The notes under the pieces: model-generated
What the model was told of the DNA's origin: nothing
What the model saw: the letters and a program-made list of their open reading frames with translations, nothing else
Databases searched by the model: none
Program-made: the position numbers and the translations under genes
Source: Adineta ricciae
Lineage: Eukaryota; Rotifera; Eurotatoria; Adinetida; Adinetidae
Length of the DNA stretch: 64,000 nucleotides
Direction: 5' to 3'
Assembly (NCBI GenBank): GCA_905250025.1
Contig: CAJNOJ010000144.1
Location: 151,573 to 215,572, forward strand
Part shown: positions 31,007 to 43,514 of the stretch, in pieces
Layout of the letters: the number at the start of each line of letters is the position of its first letter
Numbering within the stretch: position 1 is the stretch's first letter

Positions 31007-33488
31007 GTCATGATAATATTAAAGACATCTGTATCAGTTCACATACAATTTAGCATTGCTATTAGTAGGCGTAAATAATTACGTACTTTGTAACTTTAGT
31101 TTTCTCTTGAAAATTTTGAAGTTAATGTCAATGCAGATGCATATATTTATTAGAAGAATCCATCAAACGTTTTCTTCCACGTTATCTTATTTTAGTTAGC
31201 AACGAGCAGATAGAACCTACGGGCGTAAATCAATCGTTGATACAAAAAAATTGCTGACAAGACTGATTTTCCTGCTAATAGAATGCATCTTGTTCTTCAT
31301 TCATATTCAGTGTAAGACATTGGCGGCGCACCGTGTAGGCGAAGGGAGGCAATAAAAAGTTATTGTCTCACCTATCTACTACATCGTTTGATAATTCTTA
31401 TTGTCTTCTCTTATATACACATTTTTTGATAGTTTTTTATTAAAAAAACATATAGCCATTGTGGGACTTACCTTCTTTCCTACAAATTATGTTGATAGAT
31501 GCCACACCAGCACTATAATGAACAGCAATTAATCTCTTTAATAATTGACGTTTTATTATGAGAACATATGGTTATAAAAGCAAAAAGCGATTTGTACTGA
31601 TAGCTTACTCGAGATTTTATTTCATTTTTTCGAAAGGACAATTTTGCTATGTGATTACCAATGATCAGAAGGGAACGTGGAGGAAGAAAAAGAAGAGTAA
31701 TAGACTTTTCTCAAAATAGGAACGTTTTGACAGAAAAGTTTTTAAAAATTATTGTAGTTCTTCGAAAACTGATTTTAAAATTTTCAAGAATTCATCAGGT
31801 TTTCATAGAAACTTGCGAAGATTTGCGCCAACATTTTTAGAAGATAAGTAAATTAATACGGCAACGTCGAAATCTCTATGTATCTTTGTGGGTGGAAATG
31901 GAAGGGGTAAATGATGTCACTGAATTCTCTATCAACAAAGGTACCTCTGTCTCGAAAATTGACTGCCTCCCCTAAAATGTTGGTCTTGCACCGACCATGT
32001 TTCTTTGAGCTTTACCTTTTGAGAATAAGTTCTCTCGTAAACAATATTTTTTCTTGCTGTAGACTTCATCTAGAGAACCTATAAAACTGCAGCTCTTGAA
32101 AGTTTAAAAAGAGCCTTATGTTACGGTATAGTGAAGAAAAAACGTATGAATTAAAAACTTGACCGCAAAATCTAATGATTTACTGAAAATAGTTTCCAAA
32201 TAGCTCAAAAAAGAAATGAATCGAATTCAGTAGATGTTCATGAGTCAAAAAGTCTATCATAGTAATACTTTCAATCGAAATCTGTTAGAAAATATATAAG
32301 CAAATATTAGATCCATGAAAAAAGAACTGGGTCTACATTTCCAGATATATCGCAAAACTCTTCCTAAAAGTAAATGAAGCGGATAATTAGTTGATGATAT
32401 TCTTGTTTAGTTTTTCACGGTGCATCTTTCTACGGTAATCCGACTAATTTTCTTTCAGTAGTTAAGGAATAACAGACGAAATAATTCTGAAAAACTGGGT
32501 CTACAGTTAGTATGTAATTAGAGCTTTTTTATTTTCTGGCCTACTTAAAAAATGTTCGCCATAATTATCTGTACATACTTTTGTAGCATTTTTTATGCTC
32601 TATCTTTTAGTGGTTTTGATTTTTTTCAAAAATATGCTCCTTAATCCTCCAGCGTCATTTTAGACTGGGTCTACACTTTGTCTGTAAATATGTTTTCGTC
32701 AAATAAAACAAAAATAAACAAAGCAAAAACAAAAGTGAGTCACATACACAGATAGAGAATTTAATTCTGCACAAAACTTGCTGTTCATTTATTTCATTTT
32801 TCTTCCTTCATTCCTTCAAAAATTTCGTTTTCTGTTGATGACTTATAGAAAAAGTGCCTTTTTTCCGCTTGTGTCTCTTATATCTCAGCCGGACAATGAG
32901 CTATGACGCTAAAAGTTTTTGTGGTAGTGAGACATACACAAATGAATGCCAGAAAAAAAGACCTGTGATTGCAATACAGAAACTGGAATTACAGGGGGAA
33001 AAGGTTGAAAAAATGCAATTGTACGATAAAGTGTTTTAGCGGTGAAAAATATCGTAACGGTCTGGAACTTGTGCGAATAAGCTGGGTTCAATCACTAGGA
33101 TTCTATCGGAACCGCTGATCGGATTCGGGCGTATTTCATTGAAATATAGATTAGTAGCATTTCGAAAGAAAGAAAAGGAAAAAACATAGAGAACAATGTG
33201 AGAGAATACTTTTACTGCAAAAGAAACAAAAAAATAGCTTCACTAGAAAAGCTATGCGATCTTTTCCTCTTCCACCATACAATAGCGAAGATGAGGAGTA
33301 TGATCTATGTGAAGCATCAAAGTCCGGAGGGTAGGTTTCAGTAGATATGGGATGTTGGTACAGACCCAAAGCATACAAAAAGAATTGTTTTAAGGAATTA
33401 CAGTCTTTATTTTTTGCACGAAAATTATCCTGTCGAATATATACGTTGTTAACAGTCAAGTGGTTAAAAAGACTATGATTGTTTATCG
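31007..33488. other. 2.5-kb stretch without recognised gene
   Basis: No supported gene on either strand. The word CTGGGTCTACA occurs three times at near-regular spacing (about 32332, 32498 and 32667), possibly the trace of an old tandem repeat. Open frames at 32854 and 33151 have no family content. Confidence 0.4.
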
Positions 33489-36400
33489 TTAATTTTGACC
33501 ACATAATCGTCTCTGAATATTGTTTTTATATCGGTCACATATCTTCTTGAAATGTTGCTTATAAGTTGTAGATGGCAGAACAAATACTATAAATGTTAAC
33601 ATAGATGGTATGAAAGAGATAAAATATCCGATTAAAAATAGCCATGGTTCACTGATAGATTTCATGCAACCAAAAACAAAAGAAAAAATTAATCGTGGTA
33701 TAGCTAATATAACTAAAACGATTGATGTAATAATCAAATGACGATGTTGTAGAAATTCTTTTTTCAATTGTTCATAAAAGCCTTCTTTTGTATTAACAGA
33801 TTTTTTCTGACGGGCTATCAGGATCATAATGATCGAAGCAGACATAAAATTAATAAAAAATGGCACTAAAAAATGAAATAAATTCATAATTGTATTAAAT
33901 TTTTGCACCGAAGATGGATAAAGAACGGTACACCAGATTCGTTTCTTCGTTTCGTCGTCATCGTCATCATCATCAATCACCCGACGATAAATCGGATCAT
34001 GAATAGTTGTAATTATATTCAAGAAAATCACAAACATCGTAAGATATTTTGCTATTTGTTTACTTTTCTTTTGATTAAATGATGTTCCATTAATTGTCAT
34101 TATTGCTCGTTCAACTGCTACACAAGCATTTAACCATTGATTGATATTCAAAGAGATTTGCACGAAAAAATCCATTGTAATACATTGAAATTTTAAAAAA
34201 ATTCGATTTCTATTTCTTATTTGTGTAAGAAAAAGTATCCAAAACTTTAATGTGAACAAAATTGCTGTCAATATCGTCGAAATCGATGAACTTTTCAAAT
34301 AAATTCCGCAACCAATTTGATGTATTTCTTTTGTATTAAATGTCAGTAAAGATAAAATACCATTGATTAATCCAATAATCATCATAATCATCGTTAATAT
34401 TAAACTAAATTGAACAATAAATGGTTGAGAACTTATATTTAAACTTGGTTGAATATGATAACCCAAAATAGCATCAAGTGAAAGACCAAATCCACGTGAA
34501 TTAAACTGACATCGTGTTCCATAAAAACATCTTGGACAAACACAGATTGATGTTTGTGGACATGTGGTACTATCTTGTAGACACTCTGCTTCATTTTCAC
34601 AATTACTTTGACCAGAACAATCAAATTTTTTTGATGAATTAAATTCGAAACAATTTGCAAGACGTTCTTTTCCATAATTTTGACATAAACAAAAGTGATT
34701 CTCATCGTAGAAACAAGAGTATTGATGTGAAGAAATTTGACATGGTATATGATAATATTTAATACGACGAATTAAATGATAATGAGCGATTGTTTCATTT
34801 AATAATTCATTTATATGTGGACAACGATCTGTTGTTCGAAGAATTCGGTGATTAATTGTTGATTTTTCGTAGATTTTTTGTGCGAGAAGTAGATAGTAAT
34901 CATGAAAAACTTTAAGAAAAATCAAATGAAACGGACGTGACCAATGGATTGTAATATTATTTTGATAGAGAGGTATTGCTTTAAAAGTGTTACCATACTC
35001 CGGTGGACGATTATCAAATATTTGCAAAAAATGAATAAGAATTTTGTCTGGTAAACGTATTTTTTTATCGAATGTGATAATAATTCTGTTATCTGAGATT
35101 TCACATCGGTCTCCAGTAAAACCTATGGGACAAATACATTTGATTGTTTTCTTCGACATTACATGTGGATCAGTTGATATACATTGACCACCATTTTGAC
35201 ATGTATTATTCTGTTCACTACGGCACATCGTAGTAGAAAAATGACACTTTGAGCCCCATCTATTGTGTGGACAAATACATAATGATTGATTATTTGGCAA
35301 GATACCAATACACAATGAATCAGATGAACATGTGCAATGATATGAAATCGTACAATAACGACCAGACCATCCACGATCACAAAGACAAAAGCTGTTACCA
35401 TTAGATGAATCAGTGTATTTAATACATCGTCCATGAACGCATCGAAGAATTGAACAAGTTTCTATATCATCATATGTACGCGGAATATTAAGTTGTACTG
35501 CTACACGATGTACAGGTAGAAAAGAAAATTTCAATGGTATCATAAAACTACCTCGATATGTATGTGAAATCTTTTCATAAAGATCGATATGTATAAAATA
35601 GGTTTTATTTGGATCTTTTGGTCGCGATAAATATAACAAATACACATTGAATTTCGTTTTACAATCTCGTACGTATAAATAACTAAATTGTTGATGTGAA
35701 TGAATTAATCGTTCTTGACTATCTTCCATAAGTAAAACATTGACAAGAAACGTTGTACGTCGTGAATCGGAATACGTATGAAATTTTAATGTAAGACTAA
35801 CACGTTGATTTTGATATTGACATTTATTTCCATAGAAACTAGGCGGACAAAGACAAGTTTTAGTTGTTATATTATGTTGATGATCTAACCAAACGGTTAA
35901 AGATAGACCACGATGACAATGTTGGGAATTAAAATGAATATGTCGAGAAATNAATGATGGGCTTTTTTTAATGGTAAACACATAAATCGATTTGTCTGCG
36001 GTGAAACACATATGTGATGATGTGATGGACAATTCAATAATGCTGATACATTACAGTCGACTTCATCTGCTCCATTCAAACAATTCCAAAAACCATCACA
36101 ACGTGTATATGAATTATTACATGGCCAATATTCACATTCTGTTTCGTCTGTGTCATTACGTCCATCGATAAGAATGGGTAATAGTTCTGTGAAACCATCA
36201 CATATAGTAGGAAATGAAATATGATGCCTCACTGATAGCATATTTGTACTATATATTGAATTAGAATTATTGATTATACTACATTTTTCATCATCCCCAT
36301 AATCACAGTCCGTTCTATTATCACATAATCGATGTTTTGCAATGCATTTAGATGAGTTCCAACATTGATAGAAATCTTGTTCGTTACAAATTGTTGGATC

Positions 36401-37089
36401 TTTGTATAATATTGTATTGCATTGACTTAGTTGCCTGATAATTGGTAAAATAAAAGCATTTAACCAACTATCTCGACCAGGGCCTGATGAAGAATAGTTC
36501 AAAGGAAAATCTTCTGGTCGGCGACATGTTTTACCGTTGTATGAAAATAATGATTTGTTCGAGAGGAATCCGTTGCACAACCGATCATCATAACAAATAT
36601 AGTGTGGTGATATGATACCACGTTGCTGCTTAATAGTTTGCTCTTTATCGTAAACAACATAGATATGACCAAAGGCAATCGGTTTCGCTGGTACATGTAT
36701 CATACTCGGACATGTCATATTGATTATGTCTTCACATGGTATTTCAGAACAAAGGGCACGACATGTTGGATTCCATGGATCTGGTAAGCGTAAGAGGCAG
36801 AATAATGCGTCCCAACAATCGTCTGATAAATTATTTGGTTTAGTGGAAAATAATGTTTGTCTTAGTAAAGTATCACGTGATAGTAAACATGAACTGGTAA
36901 ATTTCATTTCTAAAGGAGGATTTCGCGGGCAAATAATATCTTCATTGGCAAATATAGGTTCAGTTATGAATTGATGAGAAGGTCGTAAATCTTCTTTTTC
37001 ATCTGATTGATCGAGACATTCAAAATGAGGATTAATATTATCATGCAAAAATAACTTATCAATACATTGACCATTATCACATCGAAATT
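33489..37089 (-). CDS. LDLa/EGF-type 7TM receptor, C-terminal portion (partial)
   Basis: Minus strand, with an N at 35952 where the reading frame changes, so sequence is missing there. The part 37089-35953 holds LDL-receptor A modules (FRCDNGQCIDK..CLDQSDE; CIAKHRLCDNRTDCDYGDDE; TRCDGFWNCLNGADEVDC). The part 35951-33489 holds EGF-like modules (CLCPPSFYGNKC, CLCDRGWSGRYC, CICPHNRWGSKC, CICPIGFTGDRC, CVCPRCFYGTRC). These lead into seven membrane segments, from IVQFSLILTMIMMIIGLING to FLIGYFISFIPSMLTFIVFV. An Asp run (seven D from GAT/GAC codons) sits in a loop near 33965. This is a chimeric surface receptor with a large adhesive ectodomain, ligand unknown. The missing N-terminus is at 51975-52832. 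Confidence 0.85.
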
Positions 37090-37090
37090 N

Positions 37091-37187
37091 ATAAATTTTC
37101 ACAATAAACCCTAAACCAGATCAAAAACACAGAAAAAATATATAAAAAATCATTTTTTAACGTGGCGCACGAACTTTTTCCTCAACC
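37091..37187. other. Junction sequence after N
   Basis: About 100 bases between the N at 37090 and the start of the large duplication. They do not continue the receptor and have no counterpart at the left edge of copy 2. Confidence 0.4.
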
Positions 37188-38028
37188 TAATATGATAGAA
37201 TGAATTGCCTACATAGCTAAAAGCGAAGAACCGATTTAACCTTATAGATCAAAGTTTCGTATGCATTTTTTCCGTTCTCTTGTAGAATATGTGACTGTCG
37301 TAGAAGATACCTATTGTTTAGTAATAGGAAATACTATTTCATTTACTGAGACCTAATCAAATGTTTTTACCATGTGTATACTCTCAGACAAATCGTCTCA
37401 ATATTATCACAGGATCGGTAAGAAATAATTGTTCGAAGAAACCTTTGATTAATAACTTCGTTTGTTTTCTTTTTTCTGTGTACTATTATTTTGAATCGGC
37501 TTTATGCTTATAGAAACTGATTAGACAGGGGACCGTGGCTACGTATTACGATAATTAGCTTCAAAAGTCTTTTCAGTGCAAAATTCAACTCAAATCTGAA
37601 GGTCTATACTACAAGATAAAAGTTTTCAATGCATACTATCGTTCATTTGAGAACTTTTTAGAAGCGGGTGCGTTGCTTGATGTGTTCATACTTAAAATAG
37701 AATATTTATCACACACGAAATGTGCTTAATTATCTACAAGAATAAAACTATCCTGACTGCATTATTCTCTATTTTTCAATTAACAAAATCCTTTGATTCT
37801 CTAAATTTATACTAAAAATCTTCGAGTAGGATAATTTTTGTTAGAAATCAAACGACAAGCGTCTACACAGAAAAGATATCAAGAGAAAAAGAAACAACGC
37901 CGACATTATCGTTAGTAGTGTGTGCCTTAAAACCGTTGAGAAACTACATATACAATTTCCATACTAATAATTATTATTAAATCCGTCGTTCATTTATTTA
38001 GGTTTTAAGAAAATAAATAGTTTCTACA

Positions 38029-39046
38029 ATGACATTGAGTATTATCCTCTCAACAATTCAAACGCAAATCAGTCGCTATTTTATTTCAACAGCTTTAGCG
38101 TTTGGTATAATTGGATCTTTACTAAATATCTTACTCTTCTCCCATAAACGATATCGAAATAACTCATGTTGCATTTGTAAAGATAGTATATTGCCTACAG
38201 TTCAGTATTCATAACTTCTTTTTTATCATAGATTTTATAACGGCATCATTTGGAATGCTTGTTGCAATGTGTTTTGGACTGGTGCCTAGTATCTATTCAG
38301 TAGATCATCCCAATCCGGCAAATACAATAAATGCAGTTTGTCAATTGCGCAACTATTTTGGTCAATGTGGTACGATGACATATCGATGGTCACTAATTAT
38401 GGCTTGCCTTGATCGATATGCTTCATCATCATACAGTGTTCGTTTGCGAGCATTTGCTAAATCACATATTGCTGTTCGTGTTTCATTAATTATTGCAAGT
38501 ATATGGATCATAGTGCCTATACATAATTTCATATATCTTAATATCGTTGATGGTCAATGTATATGGCTACCAGCCGGCTCTGCAATTTACAACAGCATGA
38601 TGGTTGTTGTAGCAGGTGGACTATTTCCAATATCAACCATGATTACATGCGGAATACTTATTCGGAATAATCTCAAACACAAACGTGAAATTCGTCGAAG
38701 TAAAGTTCAATCAATGAAGGAAAATGCAAGAGATCGACAAACTTTGATCATGCTAGTTATTCAAATTATTTTTTATATGATATTAACATTACCGTGTGTA
38801 TTAAATGTAATCTATAGCGCTTTTACATTCTATGTCGCAAATAAGACCAATGATAGAATAGCTATCGATTCATTTCTTGAGTTTATGAGTGAAACCCTTG
38901 CATATACATATTCAACATCATCATTCTATTTGTATACATTATCATCACCTTCATTTCGTGAGCATTTCATCAAGATTATATATTCCATTTTCAAACGCCT
39001 TAATCAATACCATACTCATTTACATCGTGTAGCACCATCAATTTAA
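38029..39046 (+). CDS. Rhodopsin-like 7TM receptor, copy 1 (2 exons)
   Basis: Exons 38029-38176 and 38232-39046, with a 55-nt intron; 320 aa. TM1 IISTALAFGIIG-type segment (RYFISTALAFGIIGSLLNIL), then the intron in the loop after NNSCCI. TM3 ends MACLDRYASSS with an intact DRY. TM5-TM6 are joined by a basic loop (KREIRRSKVQSMKENARDRQ), and TM7 (STSSFYLYTLSSPSFREHF) leads into helix 8. This is the style of the FMRFamide/peptide-receptor-like receptors that are abundant in rotifers; ligand unknown. AATAAA lies about 25 nt after the stop. It forms a pair with 56778-57796. Confidence 0.88.
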
Positions 39047-40048
39047 GAACTTAAAAGATTGACTATTGAAATAAACTTTTAATGGATTTTATATGTGAAA
39101 TGTAACAAATAAGATTACTTAAATAAATCAAACATATTATAGACGAGAAATGTATCTCGTTTATTAAGAAATATTTTCTTTTAGTTAAAATTTTTTGATA
39201 GAAAAATATCTCATTAGTTACACCTGAGCTATTTTTAGTATTTCAAGTGATTATCCAATTAAGAGATTGACAGGCGACGATTTGAAAGAAGTACTTTTTT
39301 TTGTACTTCATCGCGTGTCTCAAACCATGATAGTAGATGAGATGATTGGGAAAACGATTCAAATTTTTGTAGCATACACTTAGTTGCATACATGCAATTA
39401 TTTCCCATCTATTTATCATTCGTCTTACTTGAAATTCAAAAACAACAACAATAAAAATACATCAGCGATGCCTCGAGAAAAACTATGGTAATTTTTGGTA
39501 TAATAAGTACTGTTATCTTCTTTTCATCTCGATTATCAATGATTCGTAATGAATATAATTCTCAATACATCGTCGGATTTGTCACTGATCAGATCAGCTC
39601 GAATCACTCTGGCGCTTTTATTTGAAATTCTTGCGATATGTATTGAACTATGGAGTGATAAATATTCGATTTTATTCGGCTAATATAAAAATAAAGATAT
39701 ATATAGGTTCCAAATATGAATATTAGCACTAATTAAGTGGAAATACATACAGCCGCTCTTTATATTCTTTCTGCTATATAGTAGATTTTTTTCTGTGAAA
39801 AAGAAGAATCTCTTGATTGTTTGAGAAGATATACGCAAGTTAAAAAGGCCGATTTTTTGTTTATTGTAACTATTACTGCCTTTTGCTGCTCGTGTAGTGC
39901 GCCAGTGTAAGAATGTATTAGCCAAACGTTATATGAAATTCTTATTGTGCATTTAGATTGTCTATGATTTCATGTCTTTGACTGTAGTTTATAGTTCGAA
40001 AAGAATCTAATTGCTGGCGAGTTAAAATAACTCATTTCCCTGCAATTA
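39047..40048. other. Gene-free stretch downstream of receptor copy 1
   Basis: 3' flank conserved with 57797-58590 of copy 2 up to about 39755. Beyond that the sequence is present only in copy 1. No gene recognised. Confidence 0.45.
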
Positions 40049-40234
40049 TTACTGTTGATCAATTGGCTTCATTACTGCAGTTTGGTCCGTCCCGTAGCGC
40101 AATTCCAAAGCATCAAAAGTTCTAACCAGAGTATGCATGGATAAATGATTTTGACAGCGAAAATGATGCAAATGGATTTTCACGCCAAAGATCAAAACTA
40201 ACCATTTCCAATTATTTAATAACGTGCACTCCAA
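40049..40234 (-). pseudogene. Possible pogo/Tigger-type transposase fragment
   Basis: The 61-codon minus-strand frame ends SMHTLVRTFDALELRYG then TDQTAVMKPIDQ. The order of an LELRY strand and a T.AV..P.DQ block resembles the region around the second catalytic Asp of pogo/Tigger transposases (ELRFLPPNTT..QPMDQ). The Asp itself (family DNCSAH) is not readable here. It lies in the part that copy 2 lacks. Weak call based on one motif. Confidence 0.3.
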
Positions 40235-40338
40235 TGGAACCGACAGAAAATGTTATTAATTATCGACATCAATAGAATGGAAATGACAGAGAACGAGAAC
40301 GTGAGTTTATTTTTAATAGTTTTTAAAAGAGAGACAAA

Positions 40339-40765
40339 ATGCTTATTCGATTTTTTGTAGCATCACCTATATTCAAGATTCAAAAACGAGAACTAATCCC
40401 ATGTACGAATGTAGACTATGTTCTCATGCAAATAAAGGAAAGTTTTTATTTCAGCAATGATCAATGTAAATTTCGTCATACAAAATGTCAGACTACCATT
40501 ATTGTCCACGATATAACTGTTTGCTTGCCCATTCAGACCCAAAGTGTGTCTTAGTAAAGATCGACGCTACAATTATGATTGTGTATATGATCATCCAGAA
40601 GGATGGACGGTTCGTACTAAAGGAATACAATGTATGAAATATGAATGTGATGTAAATCATCCACCCGGAGTTATGAAAAAAAAAATGTAATAAATGGAAA
40701 CCAGTGCAAAAACAATAAGAATAATGTGTGCAAATTTCGTCATCTGAAGATAAATGTTGAAATGT
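40339..40765 (+). pseudogene. CCCH zinc-finger protein relic, copy 1
   Basis: Readable pieces in changing frames: NDQCKFRHTKC, then after a shift DRRYNYDCVYDHPEGWTVR, GIQCMKYECDVNHPPG and later NNVCKFRHL. The C-x4-C-x3-H spacings fit tandem Nab2-like CCCH RNA-binding fingers. Stops occur after SVS and after KKKM. The same relic is even shorter in copy 2 (58610-58740). A dead gene; the fingers would have bound poly(A)-rich RNA. Confidence 0.55.
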
Positions 40766-40924
40766 GTTCACCTTGAGGGTGAAGGGGTGGGTGATGATGG
40801 AAGTTGAATAGTTTAAAACTCAAGTACTCGAATTCTAAATTGACAGATTCAGAATTTCAACGAAAGTTTTAATACTCGAATCGAGTTAACGATTCCTACA
40901 CTACTCTCAACAAAGAAATTAATA

Positions 40925-41520
40925 CGAAGATTTGGTGCAAGAAAAAATGGCTCGAAATGAAAATGGAAGAAAATCGTTAAAATTGATTTTTCAGGAATAT
41001 TTACAGTTGTACACTTTCATAATAGCAAAAATGATGTAACTTATGCTAGTTTAAGAGAAAAATCGATATTGAAATATCCAGATGGCGTAATGATTTGCAA
41101 TGCGATTTGCACGGAGGGTTTGATACCTCACGATGGCCTTTTCCATATTTCTGAATGGTTACAAGACCAACGCCCAAACGGTAAACATAAAAGAATGCAT
41201 ATAACTGGCGAACTATATGCTATATTTTATGTGTAGAAGCCGTTTCAGCACTTAATTAAGTCGTACATTTGGATGCGGCCATTTTGCAAGATGATCAAGA
41301 CTCAAAACATAGAACACAAGTAGCTATGGATGTTGCTTGTGATCTTTTTGAGGATAGGATTCACCTAAATGATGGAGATGTCCAATTTGCGGAATTACGA
41401 AAGAGCATCTTGATGGTGTGGATGCGGCGATGCTGAATACTTGCACCCACTCATTCACAATCACACTCACCCTCGAGTCGGTCCTTACCTGTTTCATCTC
41501 TTTGCAAGCTTCATAAAGAT
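40925..41520 (+). pseudogene. DDE-type transposase relic, copy 1
   Basis: Pieces in several frames: KYPDGVMI, CTEGLIPHDGLFHISEWLQ, QRPNGKHKRMHITGELYA, then HLDAAILQDDQDSKHRTQVA and AMDVACDLFEDRI. ILQDDQDSKHRT has the shape of the second catalytic Asp block of Tc1/mariner-like transposases (LQDnDPKHTS). The copy in duplication 2 (59030-59650) keeps FVGVWPVGNICGI, the region of the third acidic residue. Stops and frameshifts in both copies show it died before or soon after the duplication. The superfamily is inferred from motif order only. Confidence 0.55.
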
Positions 41521-41887
41521 TGACAGCACTTTTCAGGCTTTAATCAAATTTTTATGCAGAATCTCCTGTAATTACTTTTTTTACTGGATTCTATTGAAAG
41601 TACATTTGCCACGTGAGCATTGCGTTGATTAATTTTATGTATATAATATTCTGAAGTCTATCTCATGCATGTACTACTGTTGTGTGCTTTGCATACATAA
41701 AGGAAACAAAAAACAATAGCTTTCATAGATTATTAAAGCTTTCCGTAAAAAAAATCTTTTTTCGATCATAGAAAAAAGTGTGGGCAAAGTATATACAAAC
41801 AATAATGTAATTATGCATGAGCAAAATCATCAGCAACGAGTCAGAAGAATTGACAGGTGTTTCTCTCTAAAGAACGACGGTGTATAT
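41521..41887. other. Gene-free stretch
   Basis: Conserved between both duplication copies but without gene content; it ends at a conserved hairpin. Confidence 0.4.
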
Positions 41888-41938
41888 CTTGCTTCATTTC
41901 ATACCTTATGGTTACTATAAGATATGAAATGAGGCAAG
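41888..41938. repeat. Hairpin-forming inverted repeat, copy 1
   Basis: 22-nt arms around a 7-nt loop; one G-U and one C-A mismatch. The counterpart at 60025-60075 keeps the pairing although the arms have changed at several sites. Confidence 0.7.
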
Positions 41939-42328
41939 CAGTGACTGGATACTTTGTACTTGTCCTCGTCCAATCATTAAATATGGTACACAGTTCCTAT
42001 GTGGGTATTTAAATTTCTTTTCTTCATGAAAATTAGCTACAGACTAGAGCTTTTTTTCTATGCTAGAAACAAGGGCGTGATTGGTATCATGTGGGAGCAA
42101 TGAGTCTAATTACGGCAAGACGACTTTGGTGGTTTTCAATCTGCCTTACCTATGGTGCACACTTGCGATTTATCTGATAGTGCTGCACAGCTGAGCATCA
42201 CCAACGGAACAGCTTTTAGATCGAGCAGCCCATCGCGAAGATGATCTGTACAAATATATATCCTTTAATTATTTTAGATTAATCATTGACGACCTTGAAG
42301 GCTCTAACGGGCACAGTGTATGAGGTAA

Positions 42329-42353
42329 TTCCCTCGACTGAAAGGAGGGTCAT
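42329..42353. repeat. 25-bp CCCTC..GAGGG repeat, copy 2
   Basis: Matches 1827-1851 with one mismatch (CTGAAAGG versus CTGTAAGG). Confidence 0.7.
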
Positions 42354-43307
42354 ACGAAAAAAATAGTTGGTATGTTTGTCTGTTTGTGTCAGGATCAGAG
42401 GTCAAAGGTCAGAAAAACATTTTTTTCGAAAATGCTCACAACTTCATGAAACATCGTTTAGGAGGAATCCTGAGGCTCTCGAGGTTGGCTGGATGACGGG
42501 TGAAGGGGCAGGGACGTGACAGAAATGAAGAAAACATTTCAACCGCGCCTGAGAGGAGGGCTATATAAAAGAGTTGCTTACAAAAAAGTAAAAACACACT
42601 CGATTGACTGTCGCATACTACAGGCCAGTAATCCAAAAATACATTCATTCACAAGATAATACTGGAGAGCAATCTTAAATGCTGAGCTTCGATATATTGA
42701 GAGTTTTTGTAGGCCTTTAAGCCTTTTAATTAAGGAGATAACCTCAAATGTTCGGACGAGAATAATCTTATCCATGAGATGCTGATGGAATGCTAATTAA
42801 TTTTTGATACTTTTTAGTAGCACACGGATAATTATATGATAGATAGGGACAACTTTGGAGCGGCGAGTTGTGAGTGACGACCCTGTGGGGCGCCGACGAA
42901 CAACGAGCTGCGCCTGGTAATCTAGTCAGTTACCAAAGTATCAACAATCCGACACGTTCGAATGCGAAATATATACAGAGTCTCATTTGGTCTTGGCGAA
43001 ATTATCTTTCTTTTAGAAAAAGGAGGGCATGTTCAAAGGTGCAATTCCATAATAGTCATTTATAGCGAACTTCTGCTTCCTGTGAAGAGTAATTGTCAGT
43101 CAGGAATATAGAATAATTAAAAGCAACACAAGTAGTCCTTTAACTCTTTTGACGGCTGTGAGGCGAATGAAGATCAGTCTCTGGGAACCCTTTCAAAGGT
43201 TATACTTCTGTCTTTCTTTTTTGCATAAAACGCACATAAGACTATTTTATTTTCAGTCAATGGTTCAGCCGAGGGCATAGCGAGTCTGCCTTGACGAACG
43301 TTACCAG
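42329..43307. mobile_element. About 980-bp insertion present only in duplication copy 1
   Basis: In copy 2 the sequence GTATGAGGTAAGATTAGAGAA is continuous. In copy 1 it is split at GAGGTAA, and the right side resumes at ATTAGAGAATACG near 43307. The insert begins with the 25-bp CCCTC..GAGGG repeat and contains a canonical-looking CTATATAAAAG at about 42560-42570. No coding frame or terminal inverted repeat was recognised. It could be a non-autonomous element or solo LTR, or copy 2 could have suffered a deletion. Confidence 0.45.
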
Positions 43308-43450
43308 TATTAGAGAATACGAGAAGCCAGTATGAAAATGGAAAGAAGAAAAGTTTCCTAACGACATGATATGAGATTGATTAGGATATTTGTATTCTTA
43401 CAACTATGGAAAAGTGACAAGACAAACAGATAAATACAAGGAAGGAAAAG

Positions 43451-43514
43451 CGAGACTTCAGAGCTGAAATACTTCATCTTACTTCAAATACTGCATGAAG
43501 TAGATGAAGTCTCG
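43451..43514. repeat. Second conserved hairpin, copy 1
   Basis: CGAGACTTCA plus TACTTCAT on the left pair with ATGAAGTAGATGAAGTCTCG on the right, with a small asymmetric bulge. Present almost unchanged at 60772-60834. Confidence 0.6.

Noticed and set aside
31316-32000. Possible inverted ends around GGCGGCGCACC and GGTCGGTGCAAGACC
   Set aside because: Only short, imperfect similarity between the two ends and no target duplication; insufficient for an element call.
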